Assembly (NCBI GenBank): GCA_014189435.1
Contig: CP050293.1
Location: 749,001-813,000 of the forward strand
Direction: 5' to 3'
Origin: Mesorhizobium loti
Lineage (GTDB): Bacteria; Pseudomonadota; Alphaproteobacteria; Rhizobiales; Rhizobiaceae
Length of the DNA: 64,000 nt
In this document: piece after piece, positions 17,862 to 26,395 of the stretch
Layout of the letters: the number at the start of each line of letters is the position of its first letter
Numbering within the stretch: position 1 is the first letter of the stretch
The notes under the pieces: generated by a model
Seen by the model: the letters and a program-made list of their open reading frames with translations, nothing else
Databases searched by the model: none
What the model was told of the DNA's origin: nothing
Translations under genes and position numbers: made by a program

Positions 17862-17898
17862 GTTGCTGCTCCCAAAACCGCGCCGCGCTATCTTGCGC

Positions 17899-19104
17899 TC
17901 AAGCCCGTTCGGCCAGCAATTCCTCGCCGCGCTTTTCGCGGATCAAATTGACGAAGCGGCGGAACAGATAGTGGGAATCCTGTGGGCCGGGTGAGGCTTC
18001 GGGGTGATGCTGAACCGAGAACACCGGCCGGCCGGTGAGCGTGATGCCGCAGTTCGAGCCGTCGAACAGCGAGACGTGGGTTTCCTCGACGCCTGATGGC
18101 AGCGAGTCGGCATCGACGGCAAAGCCGTGGTTCATCGAGACGATCTCGACCTTGCCGGTGGTGTGGTCCTTGACCGGATGGTTGGCGCCGTGATGGCCCT
18201 GATGCATCTTGGCGGTCTTGCCGCCCAGCGCCAGCGCCAGCATCTGGTGGCCGAGGCAGATGCCGAACACCGGGATGTCGGTTTTCAACAGATCCTGGAT
18301 GACAGGCACGGCATAGTCGCCGGTGGCCTCCGGGTCGCCGGGGCCGTTGGAGAGGAAGATGCCGTCCGGCTGCATGGCGAGGATTTCCTCTGCGCCGGTC
18401 TTGGCCGGCACCACGGTGACCTTGGCGCCAAGGCCGGCGAGCAGGCGCAATATGTTGCGCTTGACGCCGTAGTCGATGGCAACGACATGCATGGTCGGCT
18501 CGGCCTGTTCGCCAAAGCCTTCATTCCACACCCAGGGCGTCTCGCGCCAGACCGAGGACTGGCCTGACGTGACCTCCTTGGCGAGGTCGAGCCCGATCAG
18601 GCCCGACCATGCGGCGGCGCGCCGCTTCAGGTCGTCGAGGTCGAACACGCCGTCGGGCGCATGCGCGATGACGGCGTTGGGCATGCCCTTTTCACGGATC
18701 AGCGCGGTCAGTGCGCGGGTGTCGATGCCCGACAGGGCGACGATGCCGCGCTTCTTCAGCCACTGGTCGAGACCGGTTCCGGCGCGGTAGTTGGACGGGT
18801 TGGTGACATCGGCCTTGAACACGGCGCCGACGGCACCGGCACGGGCGGCCGGATTGAGGTCCTCGATGTCCTCGTCATTGGTGCCGATGTTGCCGATATG
18901 CGGGAAGGTGAAGGTGACGATCTGGCCGGCATAGGATGGGTCGGTGAGGATTTCCTGGTAGCCGGTGAGCGCCGTGTTGAAGCAGACTTCGGCGACAGCG
19001 GAGCCGGTGGCGCCGAGGCCGCGACCTTCGATGACGGTGCCGTCGGCCAGCACCAACAGCGCGGTCGGTTTTTCAGTGGTCCAAGGGGCGGTCATCGTGG
19101 CCAT
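17899..19104 (-). CDS. carA: Carbamoyl-phosphate synthase small subunit
   Basis: 401 residues. The N-terminal CPSase_sm domain (ALLVLADGTVIEGRGLGATG) is followed by a class I glutamine amidotransferase domain: nucleophile Cys in VFGICLGHQMLALALGG and the His/Glu of the triad in SVQHHPEASPGPQDS. It hydrolyses glutamine and passes ammonia to CarB. The gene is isolated from carB (1-323) by 17.6 kb on the same strand. The 278-base upstream region, shared with the divergent yqeY gene, contains its promoter. Confidence 0.97.
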   Translation of the reverse strand: MATMTAPWTTEKPTALLVLADGTVIEGRGLGATGSAVAEVCFNTALTGYQEILTDPSYAGQIVTFTFPHIGNIGTNDEDIEDLNPAARAGAVGAVFKADVTNPSNYRAGTGLDQWLKKRGIVALSGIDTRALTALIREKGMPNAVIAHAPDGVFDLDDLKRRAAAWSGLIGLDLAKEVTSGQSSVWRETPWVWNEGFGEQAEPTMHVVAIDYGVKRNILRLLAGLGAKVTVVPAKTGAEEILAMQPDGIFLSNGPGDPEATGDYAVPVIQDLLKTDIPVFGICLGHQMLALALGGKTAKMHQGHHGANHPVKDHTTGKVEIVSMNHGFAVDADSLPSGVEETHVSLFDGSNCGITLTGRPVFSVQHHPEASPGPQDSHYLFRRFVNLIREKRGEELLAERA

Positions 19105-19382
19105 GGCGGCACTCCTAAAAGGCTGCGCCCTTCAATTGGCCCGGCGGACCTTGGCGCAGCAAACGGCGCACGGCAGCGATTTCGCAAGCCTGCGCGCAGT
19201 CAAAACTCAGTTCATGCAAGGCCCAGTACATAGGGGAAGGGGCCAAAGCGGTCAATGATGCCGGCACCGAGCGGTATGGATTTATTTCATCGAACAATAT
19301 CAGCTATTTGACGTCTGCCTTCGGGATTTGCCTTGCGCATTCCCCGGCGCTATTGTCCGCGCCGATCGAAGGAGAATGCACC

Positions 19383-19832
19383 ATGCGCGGCAAAATCGCC
19401 GAATCCCTGAAGAGCGCGATGAAGGCGCAGGACAAGCACCGGCTGCCGACATTGCGGCTGATCCAGGCCGCCATTCACGACCGCGACATCGCCAATCGCG
19501 GTTCGGCGAAGGAGCCGGCCAGCGACGAGGAAATCCTGCAGATCCTGGCCAAGATGGTGAAGCAGCGCGAGGAATCGGCCAAGGCCTTCGACGAGGGCAA
19601 GCGGCCGGAACTGGCCGCGCAGGAACGCGGCGAGATGGAGATCATCCGCACCTTCCTGCCGACGCAGTTGGACGATGCGGCCATCGCGGCTGCGGCGCGC
19701 GAGGCGATCGCAGCGACGGGAGCCGCCAGCCAGAAGGACATGGGCAAGGTGATCGCCGCGCTTAAGCAGAAATATTCCGGCCAGATGGATTTCGGCAAGG
19801 CGAGCGGCATCGTCAAGGGCCTGCTGCAGTAG
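19383..19832 (+). CDS. GatB/YqeY-domain protein
   Basis: 149 residues, beginning MRGKIAESLKSAMKAQDKHR after the strong site AAGGAGAATGCACC. The family features are all there: ILQILAKMVKQREESAKAF in the first half, RTFLPTQLDDAAIAAAA in the middle and GKASGIVKGLL at the end. YqeY proteins resemble the tRNA-binding tail of GatB; their role is not established. Divergent from carA, as in many Rhizobiales. Confidence 0.92.
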   Translation: MRGKIAESLKSAMKAQDKHRLPTLRLIQAAIHDRDIANRGSAKEPASDEEILQILAKMVKQREESAKAFDEGKRPELAAQERGEMEIIRTFLPTQLDDAAIAAAAREAIAATGAASQKDMGKVIAALKQKYSGQMDFGKASGIVKGLLQ

Positions 19833-20029
19833 GGCTTTTCCCGCCACTTGTAGCGGGGCGTACAAGCGTGTTCCGGACGGGGGCGTAGCCTGACTCAAAC
19901 CACAGCATGAGCCTGCAGTCGTCGGCGGATTGATCCTCGCGGCGACAACCGATCTGCCATGAACCGCCTTCGGTGACGAAAGTCGCTGACGCCGCGGAAA
20001 TAGGCGGCCATTGGGGAGCGCTCAAACCA

Positions 20030-20050
20030 CTACCTTGCATAAACAGGTAG
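20030..20050. promoter_or_regulatory. Candidate PadR operator
   Basis: CTACCT-TGCATAAAC-AGGTAG is a dyad of 6-bp arms with a 9-bp centre, 36 bases upstream of the padR-like start and next to an AT-rich stretch (GTGTTATATACAGG). Autoregulation by PadR proteins is common. Confidence 0.55.
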
Positions 20051-20085
20051 CGTGTTATATACAGGTCTCGAACTTGAGGCCTGCC

Positions 20086-20412
20086 ATGACCGACTCGATC
20101 CAGGTGCAGTTGCGAAAAGGCGCGCTCGATCTGTGCGTCCTGGCGGTGCTGTCGCGGGGCGAAAGCTATGGCTATGAAATCGCCAGCACGCTGGTCGCCG
20201 CGGTGAGCATGGGGGAGGGCACGATCTATCCCCTGATGCGCCGGATGCAGAATGACGGCCTGGTCGCTACCCGCATCGTCGAGTCGAGCAGCGGGCCGCC
20301 ACGCAAATATTACCGGCTCACGCCACTCGGCCAGCAGGCTTTCGAAGCGCATAGCCGCGACTGGCGTTCCTTTTCGGGCGCGGTCGATAAACTTCTAGAG
20401 GATTTGCCATGA
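20086..20412 (+). CDS. PadR-family regulator
   Basis: 108 residues. PadR winged-helix marks: LDLCVLAVLSRGESYGYEI, then EGTIYPLMRRMQNDGLV and a wing ending RKYYRLTPLGQQ. It belongs to the small, single-domain PadR class. Start at 20086 was chosen over the longer reading because upstream residues overlap the operator. Its stop overlaps the next gene's start (ATGA at 20409), so it is co-translated with a DUF1700 protein, a common pairing. Confidence 0.9.
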   Translation: MTDSIQVQLRKGALDLCVLAVLSRGESYGYEIASTLVAAVSMGEGTIYPLMRRMQNDGLVATRIVESSSGPPRKYYRLTPLGQQAFEAHSRDWRSFSGAVDKLLEDLP

Positions 20413-20975
20413 CCAGGGACGCCTTCTTGCGCACGCTGAGACTGGGGCTCGCCGGCCTGCCGCGTCAGGAGATCGAGGACATTGTCGGCGACTACGCCGC
20501 CCATTTCGCCGATGCCTCGGGCCGCAGCGAGGCGGAAGTCGCTTCCGCCTTGGGTGATCCGGCCAGGCTCGCCCGGGAATTGCGGGCCGAAGCCGGGCTG
20601 CGCCGTTTCGAAGCCCATTGGAGTGTGTCGAACATGTTGGCGGCGACACTCGCGCTTGCCGGGCTGGCCTTCGTCGACATTGTCTTCCTGCTGCCTCTGC
20701 TCATCACCGCGGTCGTCCTGGCGTTCGGCGTTGGCATCACGCTTGTCGCTGTCGGCGCGCTTGGCATCAAGATCATCCTCACCACACTGCTGTTCGACCC
20801 TGGCGGCACGCTCACGGCGACTCTGGGCCGCCTCTTCATCGGCGCCGGATTGGTGAGCTGCCTTATCGGCGGCGGCGCCCTGCTGCTGCTGGCCCTGAGC
20901 GCCGGCATACGGGTTGTCGGGCGCTATGCCCGGCTGCATTCCCGTATCACTCAGCCGGACCATGACCGCGCTTGA
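20409..20975 (+). CDS. DUF1700-family membrane protein
   Basis: 188 residues. The N-terminal 60 residues (AFLRTLRLGLAGLPRQEIED, then a DYAAHFADA segment) are the soluble helical head typical of DUF1700 (HAAS-type), followed by three or four hydrophobic helices from about residue 75 to 170. The function of the family is unknown; it is repeatedly found next to PadR regulators and GIN-domain proteins. The start overlaps the PadR stop by four bases. Confidence 0.82.
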   Translation: MTRDAFLRTLRLGLAGLPRQEIEDIVGDYAAHFADASGRSEAEVASALGDPARLARELRAEAGLRRFEAHWSVSNMLAATLALAGLAFVDIVFLLPLLITAVVLAFGVGITLVAVGALGIKIILTTLLFDPGGTLTATLGRLFIGAGLVSCLIGGGALLLLALSAGIRVVGRYARLHSRITQPDHDRA

Positions 20976-21023
20976 GCGTTGCCAAGCCCGTGCAATTTGT
21001 CATCACGTTGAAGGAGACGGACA

Positions 21024-21731
21024 ATGACTGGAAAACTGGCATTCACCGCGATGGCGGGACTGACCGGCGCCGCGCTGTTTCTGGCTGTGGGCATTGGGCT
21101 TGCCGGACCGGATTGGGTCAATGCCGGGGGCTCATGGATTGGCGGGCAATCCACCTGCGGAGCGACCACATCGACCAGAAAGGAGGTCACGCTGCCGTTC
21201 AGCGCCGACGGCAGTTTCACGATCGCCTTGCCGGCTGCGGTCCGTTATCAGCCGGGAGACAAGGCCGAGGCCGTCGTGAGCGGCGATTCAACCCTGATCG
21301 ACCATGTCCGGATGGAAGGCAGCAGGCTCACCCTGGATTGTGAGCCGGGCTGGTTTGCGTCGCGGCTCGATGTCAGCGTGTCGGGGCCGGCGATTTCAGA
21401 TTGGAAACTGCTGGGCAGCGGCGACCTTGCCCTGTCGCAGATCAATCAGCCTGAGCTGCGGTTGAGCATCCGCGGCAGCGGCAGCGTCGCCGCCACGGGC
21501 ACCGCTCAAACGGTCGATCTGGAGATTTCCGGTTCGGGCAGCGGGCAGCTTAAAAACCTGATCGCCCAATCCGCGGAGATCACGATCCGTGGCAGCGGCG
21601 ATGCGCAGATTACCGCACAGGCGGATGCGGACGTGTCGATTTCCGGCAGCGGCGACGTCGAGCTCTACGGGCACCCGACCATGCGGCGTTCGGAGGTCAG
21701 AGGCAGCGGCAGCATCACGCAGGTGCCGTAG
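21024..21731 (+). CDS. GIN/DUF2807 beta-helix protein
   Basis: 235 residues. A signal-type hydrophobic N terminus (MAGLTGAALFLAVGIGLAG) is followed by repeated GSG motifs at regular spacing (LLGSGDLAL, IRGSGSVAA, ISGSGSGQL, IRGSGDAQI, ISGSGDVEL, VRGSGSITQ). This repeated (I/V)xGSGxxxx pattern is the mark of the GIN head domain, a right-handed parallel beta structure at the cell surface or in the periplasm. It ends the padR-DUF1700 operon with a 48-base gap. AAGGAGACGGACA precedes the ATG. Confidence 0.85.
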   Translation: MTGKLAFTAMAGLTGAALFLAVGIGLAGPDWVNAGGSWIGGQSTCGATTSTRKEVTLPFSADGSFTIALPAAVRYQPGDKAEAVVSGDSTLIDHVRMEGSRLTLDCEPGWFASRLDVSVSGPAISDWKLLGSGDLALSQINQPELRLSIRGSGSVAATGTAQTVDLEISGSGSGQLKNLIAQSAEITIRGSGDAQITAQADADVSISGSGDVELYGHPTMRRSEVRGSGSITQVP

Positions 21732-21745
21732 CTCCGGCCCGCGGG

Positions 21746-22342
21746 CTAGGCCTCGCCAATCCGGTCCGGGGAGCGTTCGCCAATCCCTTCGACAACGATG
21801 CGGATGAGGTGCCTGATCTCGTCCTCGCTGAACGGCCCTCCCGAAAGCGCGGAAAGCATCGCCTGGCCGTATATGCCAAGCAGAACCAGCGACATGAAAT
21901 TGGCGTCGTCGTCTTCGCGAATGACACCTTGCCGTTGGCCAAGCACCAGAAGGTCCCGCACCAGGAGCTGGAACGAGGGGCGGTCCGCCGGTGGCTGCAG
22001 GGACGGGCGCTCGGCCGGGGCAAGGGCCAGCCTGGCAAGCGAGGGGTTGGCCAGGCACCAACCGGCGCTGTCGAGAAAGACGGTTTCAAGCAGGACGAAC
22101 ACGTCTTCGTTCGCCGCCATGCGGGCGCGGTAGGCCGCATCGCCCGCTTCCACGCGGGCGATGAGCCGCAAGGCGATCTCTTCTTTCGAACTGAACAGAT
22201 TGTAGACCGTCTTGCGGGTCAGTCCGGCGCGCGTCGCGATCTCTTCAACCGAGGTGTTGGCAAATCCGAGTTCCCGGAATGCTGCATCGGCGGCATCGAG
22301 GATGAGGCTTCGCGACCGTTCGGTCCGCTTTGGGGTTGTCAT
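21746..22342 (-). CDS. TetR-family regulator
   Basis: 198 residues from the ATG at 22342. The N-terminal HTH reads ILDAADAAFRELGFANTSVE then IATRAGLTRKTVYNLFSSKE, fully typical. The C-terminal ligand domain has no recognisable signature. A perfect 14-bp palindrome lies 13 bases upstream of its start, between it and the divergent DUF4336 gene. Confidence 0.9.
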   Translation of the reverse strand: MTTPKRTERSRSLILDAADAAFRELGFANTSVEEIATRAGLTRKTVYNLFSSKEEIALRLIARVEAGDAAYRARMAANEDVFVLLETVFLDSAGWCLANPSLARLALAPAERPSLQPPADRPSFQLLVRDLLVLGQRQGVIREDDDANFMSLVLLGIYGQAMLSALSGGPFSEDEIRHLIRIVVEGIGERSPDRIGEA

Positions 22343-22354
22343 TTTTATACCATG

Positions 22355-22378
22355 GTGTAAATTTACACATGTGTAAAC
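22355..22378. promoter_or_regulatory. TetR operator
   Basis: GTGTAAATTTACAC (22355-22368) is a perfect palindrome, followed by a third half-site GTGTAAAC (22371-22378). It sits in the divergent promoter region of the TetR and DUF4336 genes. Confidence 0.75.
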
Positions 22379-22478
22379 TTTAAAGCGCGACTCCCGGTCT
22401 CCGGCAGTCGCCAATCCCGCGAACGGTTGACCGTGGCGCATCGAAATTCAAGCGTATCCATCGGAAGCATTGTGCAAA

Positions 22479-23183
22479 ATGGTTGGCATCCTCAGAGAAT
22501 TCGGCCCGGGGATCTGGATTGCGGATGGTCCGACCGTCACGGCCGCCGCCGGCTTTCACTATCCCACGCGCATGGCCGTGATCAGATTGTCCGGCGGCGG
22601 TCTCTTCATCTGGTCACCGGTAGAGCTCACGGACGAGCTGCGCGCCGAGGTGGACGCCTTGGGCGAGGTGCGCTTCCTGATCCCGCCCAATTCGCTTCAC
22701 CACGTATTCCTTGGTGATTGGCAACAGAGCTATCCCAACGCCAAGGTGTATGCGCCGCCCGGCCTGCGTGAAAAGCGCAGGGATATCCGCTTTGACGGCG
22801 ATCTCAACGATACGCCTGATACCGACTGGGCCGACGATCTCGATCAGGTCGTCATGCGCGGCAACAGGATCACGACCGAAATTGTCTTCTTTCATCACGC
22901 AAGCAGGACGGTGCTGTTCACCGATCTTATCCAGCATTTCCGTCCCGGCTGGTTCAAGGGCTGGCGAGCGCTCGTTGCCCGGCTGGATCTGATGGTGGCC
23001 GTTGAGCCCTCGGTGCCGCGAAAATTCCGCGCCGCCTTTACCGACCGGCGTGCCGCGCGTGCCGCCATCGAACGTGTGCTGGCCTGGCCGGCTGAACAGG
23101 TGCTGATGGCGCATGGCGAACCGGTCACCGAGAACGGTCAGGCGTTCATACGCCGCGCCTTTCGCTGGCTGGTTGGCCAGTAA
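22479..23183 (+). CDS. DUF4336-family protein
   Basis: 234 residues, beginning MVGILREFGPGIWIADGPTV. The DUF4336 family is related to metallo-beta-lactamase folds but lacks the complete HxHxDH metal site; here the segments LIPPNSLHHVFLGDW, FHHASRTVLFTDL and LMAHGEPV correspond to the remnant positions. Function unknown. The ATG at 22479 is preferred over a TTG at 22470. Its last 38 bases overlap the convergent LysR gene. Likely repressed by the divergent TetR. Confidence 0.75.
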   Translation: MVGILREFGPGIWIADGPTVTAAAGFHYPTRMAVIRLSGGGLFIWSPVELTDELRAEVDALGEVRFLIPPNSLHHVFLGDWQQSYPNAKVYAPPGLREKRRDIRFDGDLNDTPDTDWADDLDQVVMRGNRITTEIVFFHHASRTVLFTDLIQHFRPGWFKGWRALVARLDLMVAVEPSVPRKFRAAFTDRRAARAAIERVLAWPAEQVLMAHGEPVTENGQAFIRRAFRWLVGQ

Positions 23184-24111
23184 CGTCCTGGGCAGATTTC
23201 GGCGGTTCGAGCGCGCGGCGCAATGCCGGCGCCTCCTGCTGGATATGATCCCATAGCCGGTTCGCGACCGGCCCGTGCGGCCGGTCGCGGCGGCGCGCCA
23301 CCACCAGCTCGTCGGTGCGCCCCGGCAGATGACGGCCGGCGATGGATTGCAGGCGTCCGTCGCGCAACTCTTCCTCGATCAGGAAGCTGGGCATGTGGCC
23401 CCAGCCGAGGCCCTGCAGGATGATTTCCTTCTTCATGCCCTGGTCGGCCACCATGCACTGAGGCGCACCTTCGACCATGAAGTAGTCATGTCGGGGTGAA
23501 TGGCGGGCGGTGTCGCGCATGACGCATTGGGTGAGTGCGTGCATGTGATCCAGGGTGATCGGTTGTTTGATAGGCTCTGGCAGAAAGCCCGGCGCCACCA
23601 CCGGAATGAACGGCACCTTGCACAGGTCGACCCATTCCACCCGCGCATCGCCCTTGTCGATCCAGTGCAGGATCAAATCGGCTTCGTCATCGAAGAGGCG
23701 CTCCCACGGGCCGCCGACGGCTTCGAAGTGCAGATGCAGGCGCGTGCCGGGGCAGTGGGCGAAGAACCGTCCAAGCATCCCCAGCACCTGCGGGCGCGGG
23801 CACAAATCGCCGATCACCACATGGATCTCGCTTTCCTCGCCCATTGCCAATTGGGCGGCATGGACACGCAAGCCCTCCAGTTCGCGCAGCAGCTGACGTG
23901 CCCGGCGGTGGAACGACAGCCCTGCCTCGGTGGGGCGCACGCGATAGCCGCTGCGATCCAGGAGGACAAGGTCGAGCTGCCGTTCCAGCTTTGCGACGGC
24001 GGCGAACACCGCCGGGTGCGAGCGATGGAGCAACGCCGCCGCAGGCTGAAAGCCGCCGGTGCGAACCACGGCATCGAAGCATTGCAGATCATGCAGGGTG
24101 AATTCCGCCAT
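23146..24111 (-). CDS. LysR-family regulator
   Basis: 321 residues. N-terminal HTH: LHDLQCFDAVVRTGGFQPAA then RSHPAVFAAVAKLERQLDLV, followed by a standard effector domain with cysteines in GDLCPRPQV. The C-terminal tail overlaps the 3' end of the DUF4336 gene by 38 bases in the opposite strand. It is divergent from the alpha/beta hydrolase gene with about 100 bases between them and probably controls it. Confidence 0.85.
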   Translation of the reverse strand: MAEFTLHDLQCFDAVVRTGGFQPAAALLHRSHPAVFAAVAKLERQLDLVLLDRSGYRVRPTEAGLSFHRRARQLLRELEGLRVHAAQLAMGEESEIHVVIGDLCPRPQVLGMLGRFFAHCPGTRLHLHFEAVGGPWERLFDDEADLILHWIDKGDARVEWVDLCKVPFIPVVAPGFLPEPIKQPITLDHMHALTQCVMRDTARHSPRHDYFMVEGAPQCMVADQGMKKEIILQGLGWGHMPSFLIEEELRDGRLQSIAGRHLPGRTDELVVARRRDRPHGPVANRLWDHIQQEAPALRRALEPPKSAQDVTGQPASERRGV

Positions 24112-24212
24112 GTCAGCTTTACCTACAGAGATTGTCTTATCTTTGTAATATCAACAAAAAGGCGTCACGGCTACGTTCTGGCTCATTCAACGTTCCAGAA
24201 GGAATTTTCACC

Positions 24213-25004
24213 ATGAACGGGCTGAATTTCGTGACCATCGGCGACGGCACGCGCATCGCCTACCGCATCGACGGCGATGCCACAAAGCCGGTGCTGATGC
24301 TGTCGAACTCCATCGCCACCACGCTGCATATGTGGGACAGGCAGGTCGACGAGCTATCGAAGCATTTCCGTGTTCTGCGCTATGATTTTCGCGGCCATGG
24401 AGGATCGAGCGCCCCGGCCGGCGCCTATTCGCTCGACCGGCTTGGCCGCGACGTGATCGAGCTGCTCGATGCGCTCGGCATTGAGCGCGCGAACTTTCTC
24501 GGCCTGTCGCTGGGTGGCTTTGTCGGGCAATGGCTCGGCATCCATGCGCCCGAGCGGATCGACCGGCTGATCCTGAGCAACACCTCGTCCCATCTCTCGC
24601 CGGCAAGCTATTTCGACGAGCGGATTGCCGCCGTGCAGCAGGCGCCGGACATGTCGGAAACCGCTGAGACGTTCCTCGGCAACTGGTTCCCCGCGTCTAT
24701 GGTGGCTGCCAACGCGCCCGTGGTCGAAGACTTTCGCACCATGCTGCTGACCATAGATCGGCACGGCCTGGCGGGCCTGTTCGCGGCGGTTCGCGATGCG
24801 GACCTCCGCCGCACTGTAGCGCTGATCTCCCGGCCAACGCTGGTGATCGCCGGACAGCACGACACGGTGACGGCAGTCAGCCACAGCGAACTGATTGCGA
24901 CGGCGGTACCCGGCGCGAAGCTGGTCGTGCTGCCCGCGGTTCACCTGTCGAATGTCGAATACCCTGCCGAGTTCATGCAGGCCGTGCTCGGCTTTCTGCG
25001 CTGA
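24213..25004 (+). CDS. Alpha/beta hydrolase, 3-oxoadipate enol-lactonase-like
   Basis: 263 residues. The nucleophile elbow GLSLGG is near residue 99 and the oxyanion/HG region DFRGHGGS near residue 58. A late Asp (IAGQHDTVT) and His (LPAVHLSNVE) complete the triad. Overall layout resembles PcaD enol-lactonases, but no other beta-ketoadipate genes are near, so a different small ester or lactone is equally possible. Start at 24213 (MNGLNFVTIGDG) follows AGAAGGAATTTTCACC. Divergent LysR is the likely regulator. Confidence 0.8.
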   Translation: MNGLNFVTIGDGTRIAYRIDGDATKPVLMLSNSIATTLHMWDRQVDELSKHFRVLRYDFRGHGGSSAPAGAYSLDRLGRDVIELLDALGIERANFLGLSLGGFVGQWLGIHAPERIDRLILSNTSSHLSPASYFDERIAAVQQAPDMSETAETFLGNWFPASMVAANAPVVEDFRTMLLTIDRHGLAGLFAAVRDADLRRTVALISRPTLVIAGQHDTVTAVSHSELIATAVPGAKLVVLPAVHLSNVEYPAEFMQAVLGFLR

Positions 25005-25058
25005 ACTGGGGCGCGAGCTAGCAGTGAGTGAAGTTCGCAGCCTGTCCGGTTGCGGACT

Positions 25059-26033
25059 TCAGGATCCCTTGCAGATCGGCAACGGCTGCGGCGGCGGTGC
25101 CGGATGATCCTTCTTGTATTGAGCAATCATTGGCTCGAGGGTTTTCTTCGGCCAGAATTTCGGAGCGCCGATTTCCTTCAGGCAGGATGCGTTCCAGTAG
25201 GTCCCGCGCTTGGCGGCCACTGCGGCGATGTCGCGTGATTCCGGATAGATGTAGAGCGTCGTCGGATTGTCCTTCACCATCGAAATGATCTGCCGGGCAT
25301 CCGTCGGCGACCAGCTGGTGCAGCCATTGCTGCGGCCGCCAGGATAGTCGACCAGCTTGCCGAACGGCACCAGACCGTCATGATTGGCATATGAGCTGTT
25401 CGGATTCTTGCGCATGCACTGGGCGCGCAGCACCTGCGCCGCGTGGCCGCCGATCACCCGCTGCCTGGCGTTGGCGGCTTCGCCTTCGCCGTCGAACTGT
25501 ATGAAGGTGCGCAGGAAAGCCGAATCCTGCTTGCCACCGGTGCTGTAAAAGCCTTTGAACGACGTTTTCGCCTCGCGCGTCATATAGGCCCCGCCGGCCG
25601 TGAGTTCTGAATCCATGGCGTTGCCGAAGTTCTTCGAGCACCGCCTGCCATTCGAAAAATCGACAGTGCCTTTCAGGTTGCGGCCGCCGCCATGACCCGA
25701 CGAGATCGCGCGAAACGACTGGCTGGCTTCGCATATGACGTAATACCGGCGCCCGAGCACGCCATTGCCCAGATCGCCGGGGCGTGTCGCATCCATGGCA
25801 AAGTAGCAGGGGTTCCTGACCGCGCCCTGCGCGACCTTCTTCAGGTAAAGCGCGCGCGCCCGTTCCAGCACCACTTGCGAGATCTGACCGTCGCTGTCGC
25901 CGACATGGGCCTGCAGCCAGGCTGGAACGCCTGATGGTGCGGCAGAGGATCGAGCCGACACCGTCAAGGCAATGACGGCGACGAGGAGGCTGAGGATCGG
26001 GACGATGCCCAGGGGGACGAATCTCAACCGCAC
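25059..26033 (-). CDS. Murein L,D-transpeptidase catalytic domain protein
   Basis: 324 residues. A signal peptide (LGIVPILSLLVAVIALTV) is followed by a domain in which the catalytic SNGCTSW motif lies near residue 237 and upstream His residues in VIGGHAAQV and SSGHGGGRN. This pattern (S-x-G-C, with conserved YxxTGG-like KGFYSTGG) matches the YkuD_2 L,D-transpeptidase group. It would act in the periplasm on peptidoglycan cross-links. The C-terminal 60 residues are Pro/Lys-rich with two further cysteines. Confidence 0.8.
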   Translation of the reverse strand: MRLRFVPLGIVPILSLLVAVIALTVSARSSAAPSGVPAWLQAHVGDSDGQISQVVLERARALYLKKVAQGAVRNPCYFAMDATRPGDLGNGVLGRRYYVICEASQSFRAISSGHGGGRNLKGTVDFSNGRRCSKNFGNAMDSELTAGGAYMTREAKTSFKGFYSTGGKQDSAFLRTFIQFDGEGEAANARQRVIGGHAAQVLRAQCMRKNPNSSYANHDGLVPFGKLVDYPGGRSNGCTSWSPTDARQIISMVKDNPTTLYIYPESRDIAAVAAKRGTYWNASCLKEIGAPKFWPKKTLEPMIAQYKKDHPAPPPQPLPICKGS

Positions 26034-26395
26034 GGGTTCACTTCTCCTGCCAAGACCGTTTCCTTGCGGTGTTGCCGCCGGGAATCAATCATAAAGGGCC
26101 TCGCATTATCAGGCGAAACACATCTTGTTTAGCGCCCCTTTGTTTAGCGCGCCCTTCTTGGCGCAAACGCGCCCTACAGGCTGCGGGCTTGCGGCGGACG
26201 TCTCCGCATCTTTGACTGTCCGCGATTTTCGTTCCCTACGGATTTGGGTTATCATTTGATTCTGGCGCAGCCCACGCCTCCTCCCTCCGCCGGGAAAGCA
26301 TCGTTCATGCAGGGCCATCTTATCTCCGAACCGACTGTTCGAGCACCAGGCATAAGGAGGGATTGCTAAAACCGCTCGCACCAGGAGGTTTTGCA
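26034..26395. other. Intergenic region without recognised gene
   Basis: This 362-base gap lies between divergent genes: the L,D-transpeptidase-like gene and the DnaB-like ATPase gene. It contains a short direct repeat (TGTTTAGCGC, at about 26127 and 26141) and the strong site AGGAGGTTTTGCA before the ATPase ATG. No RNA gene or clear operator was seen. Confidence 0.5.
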
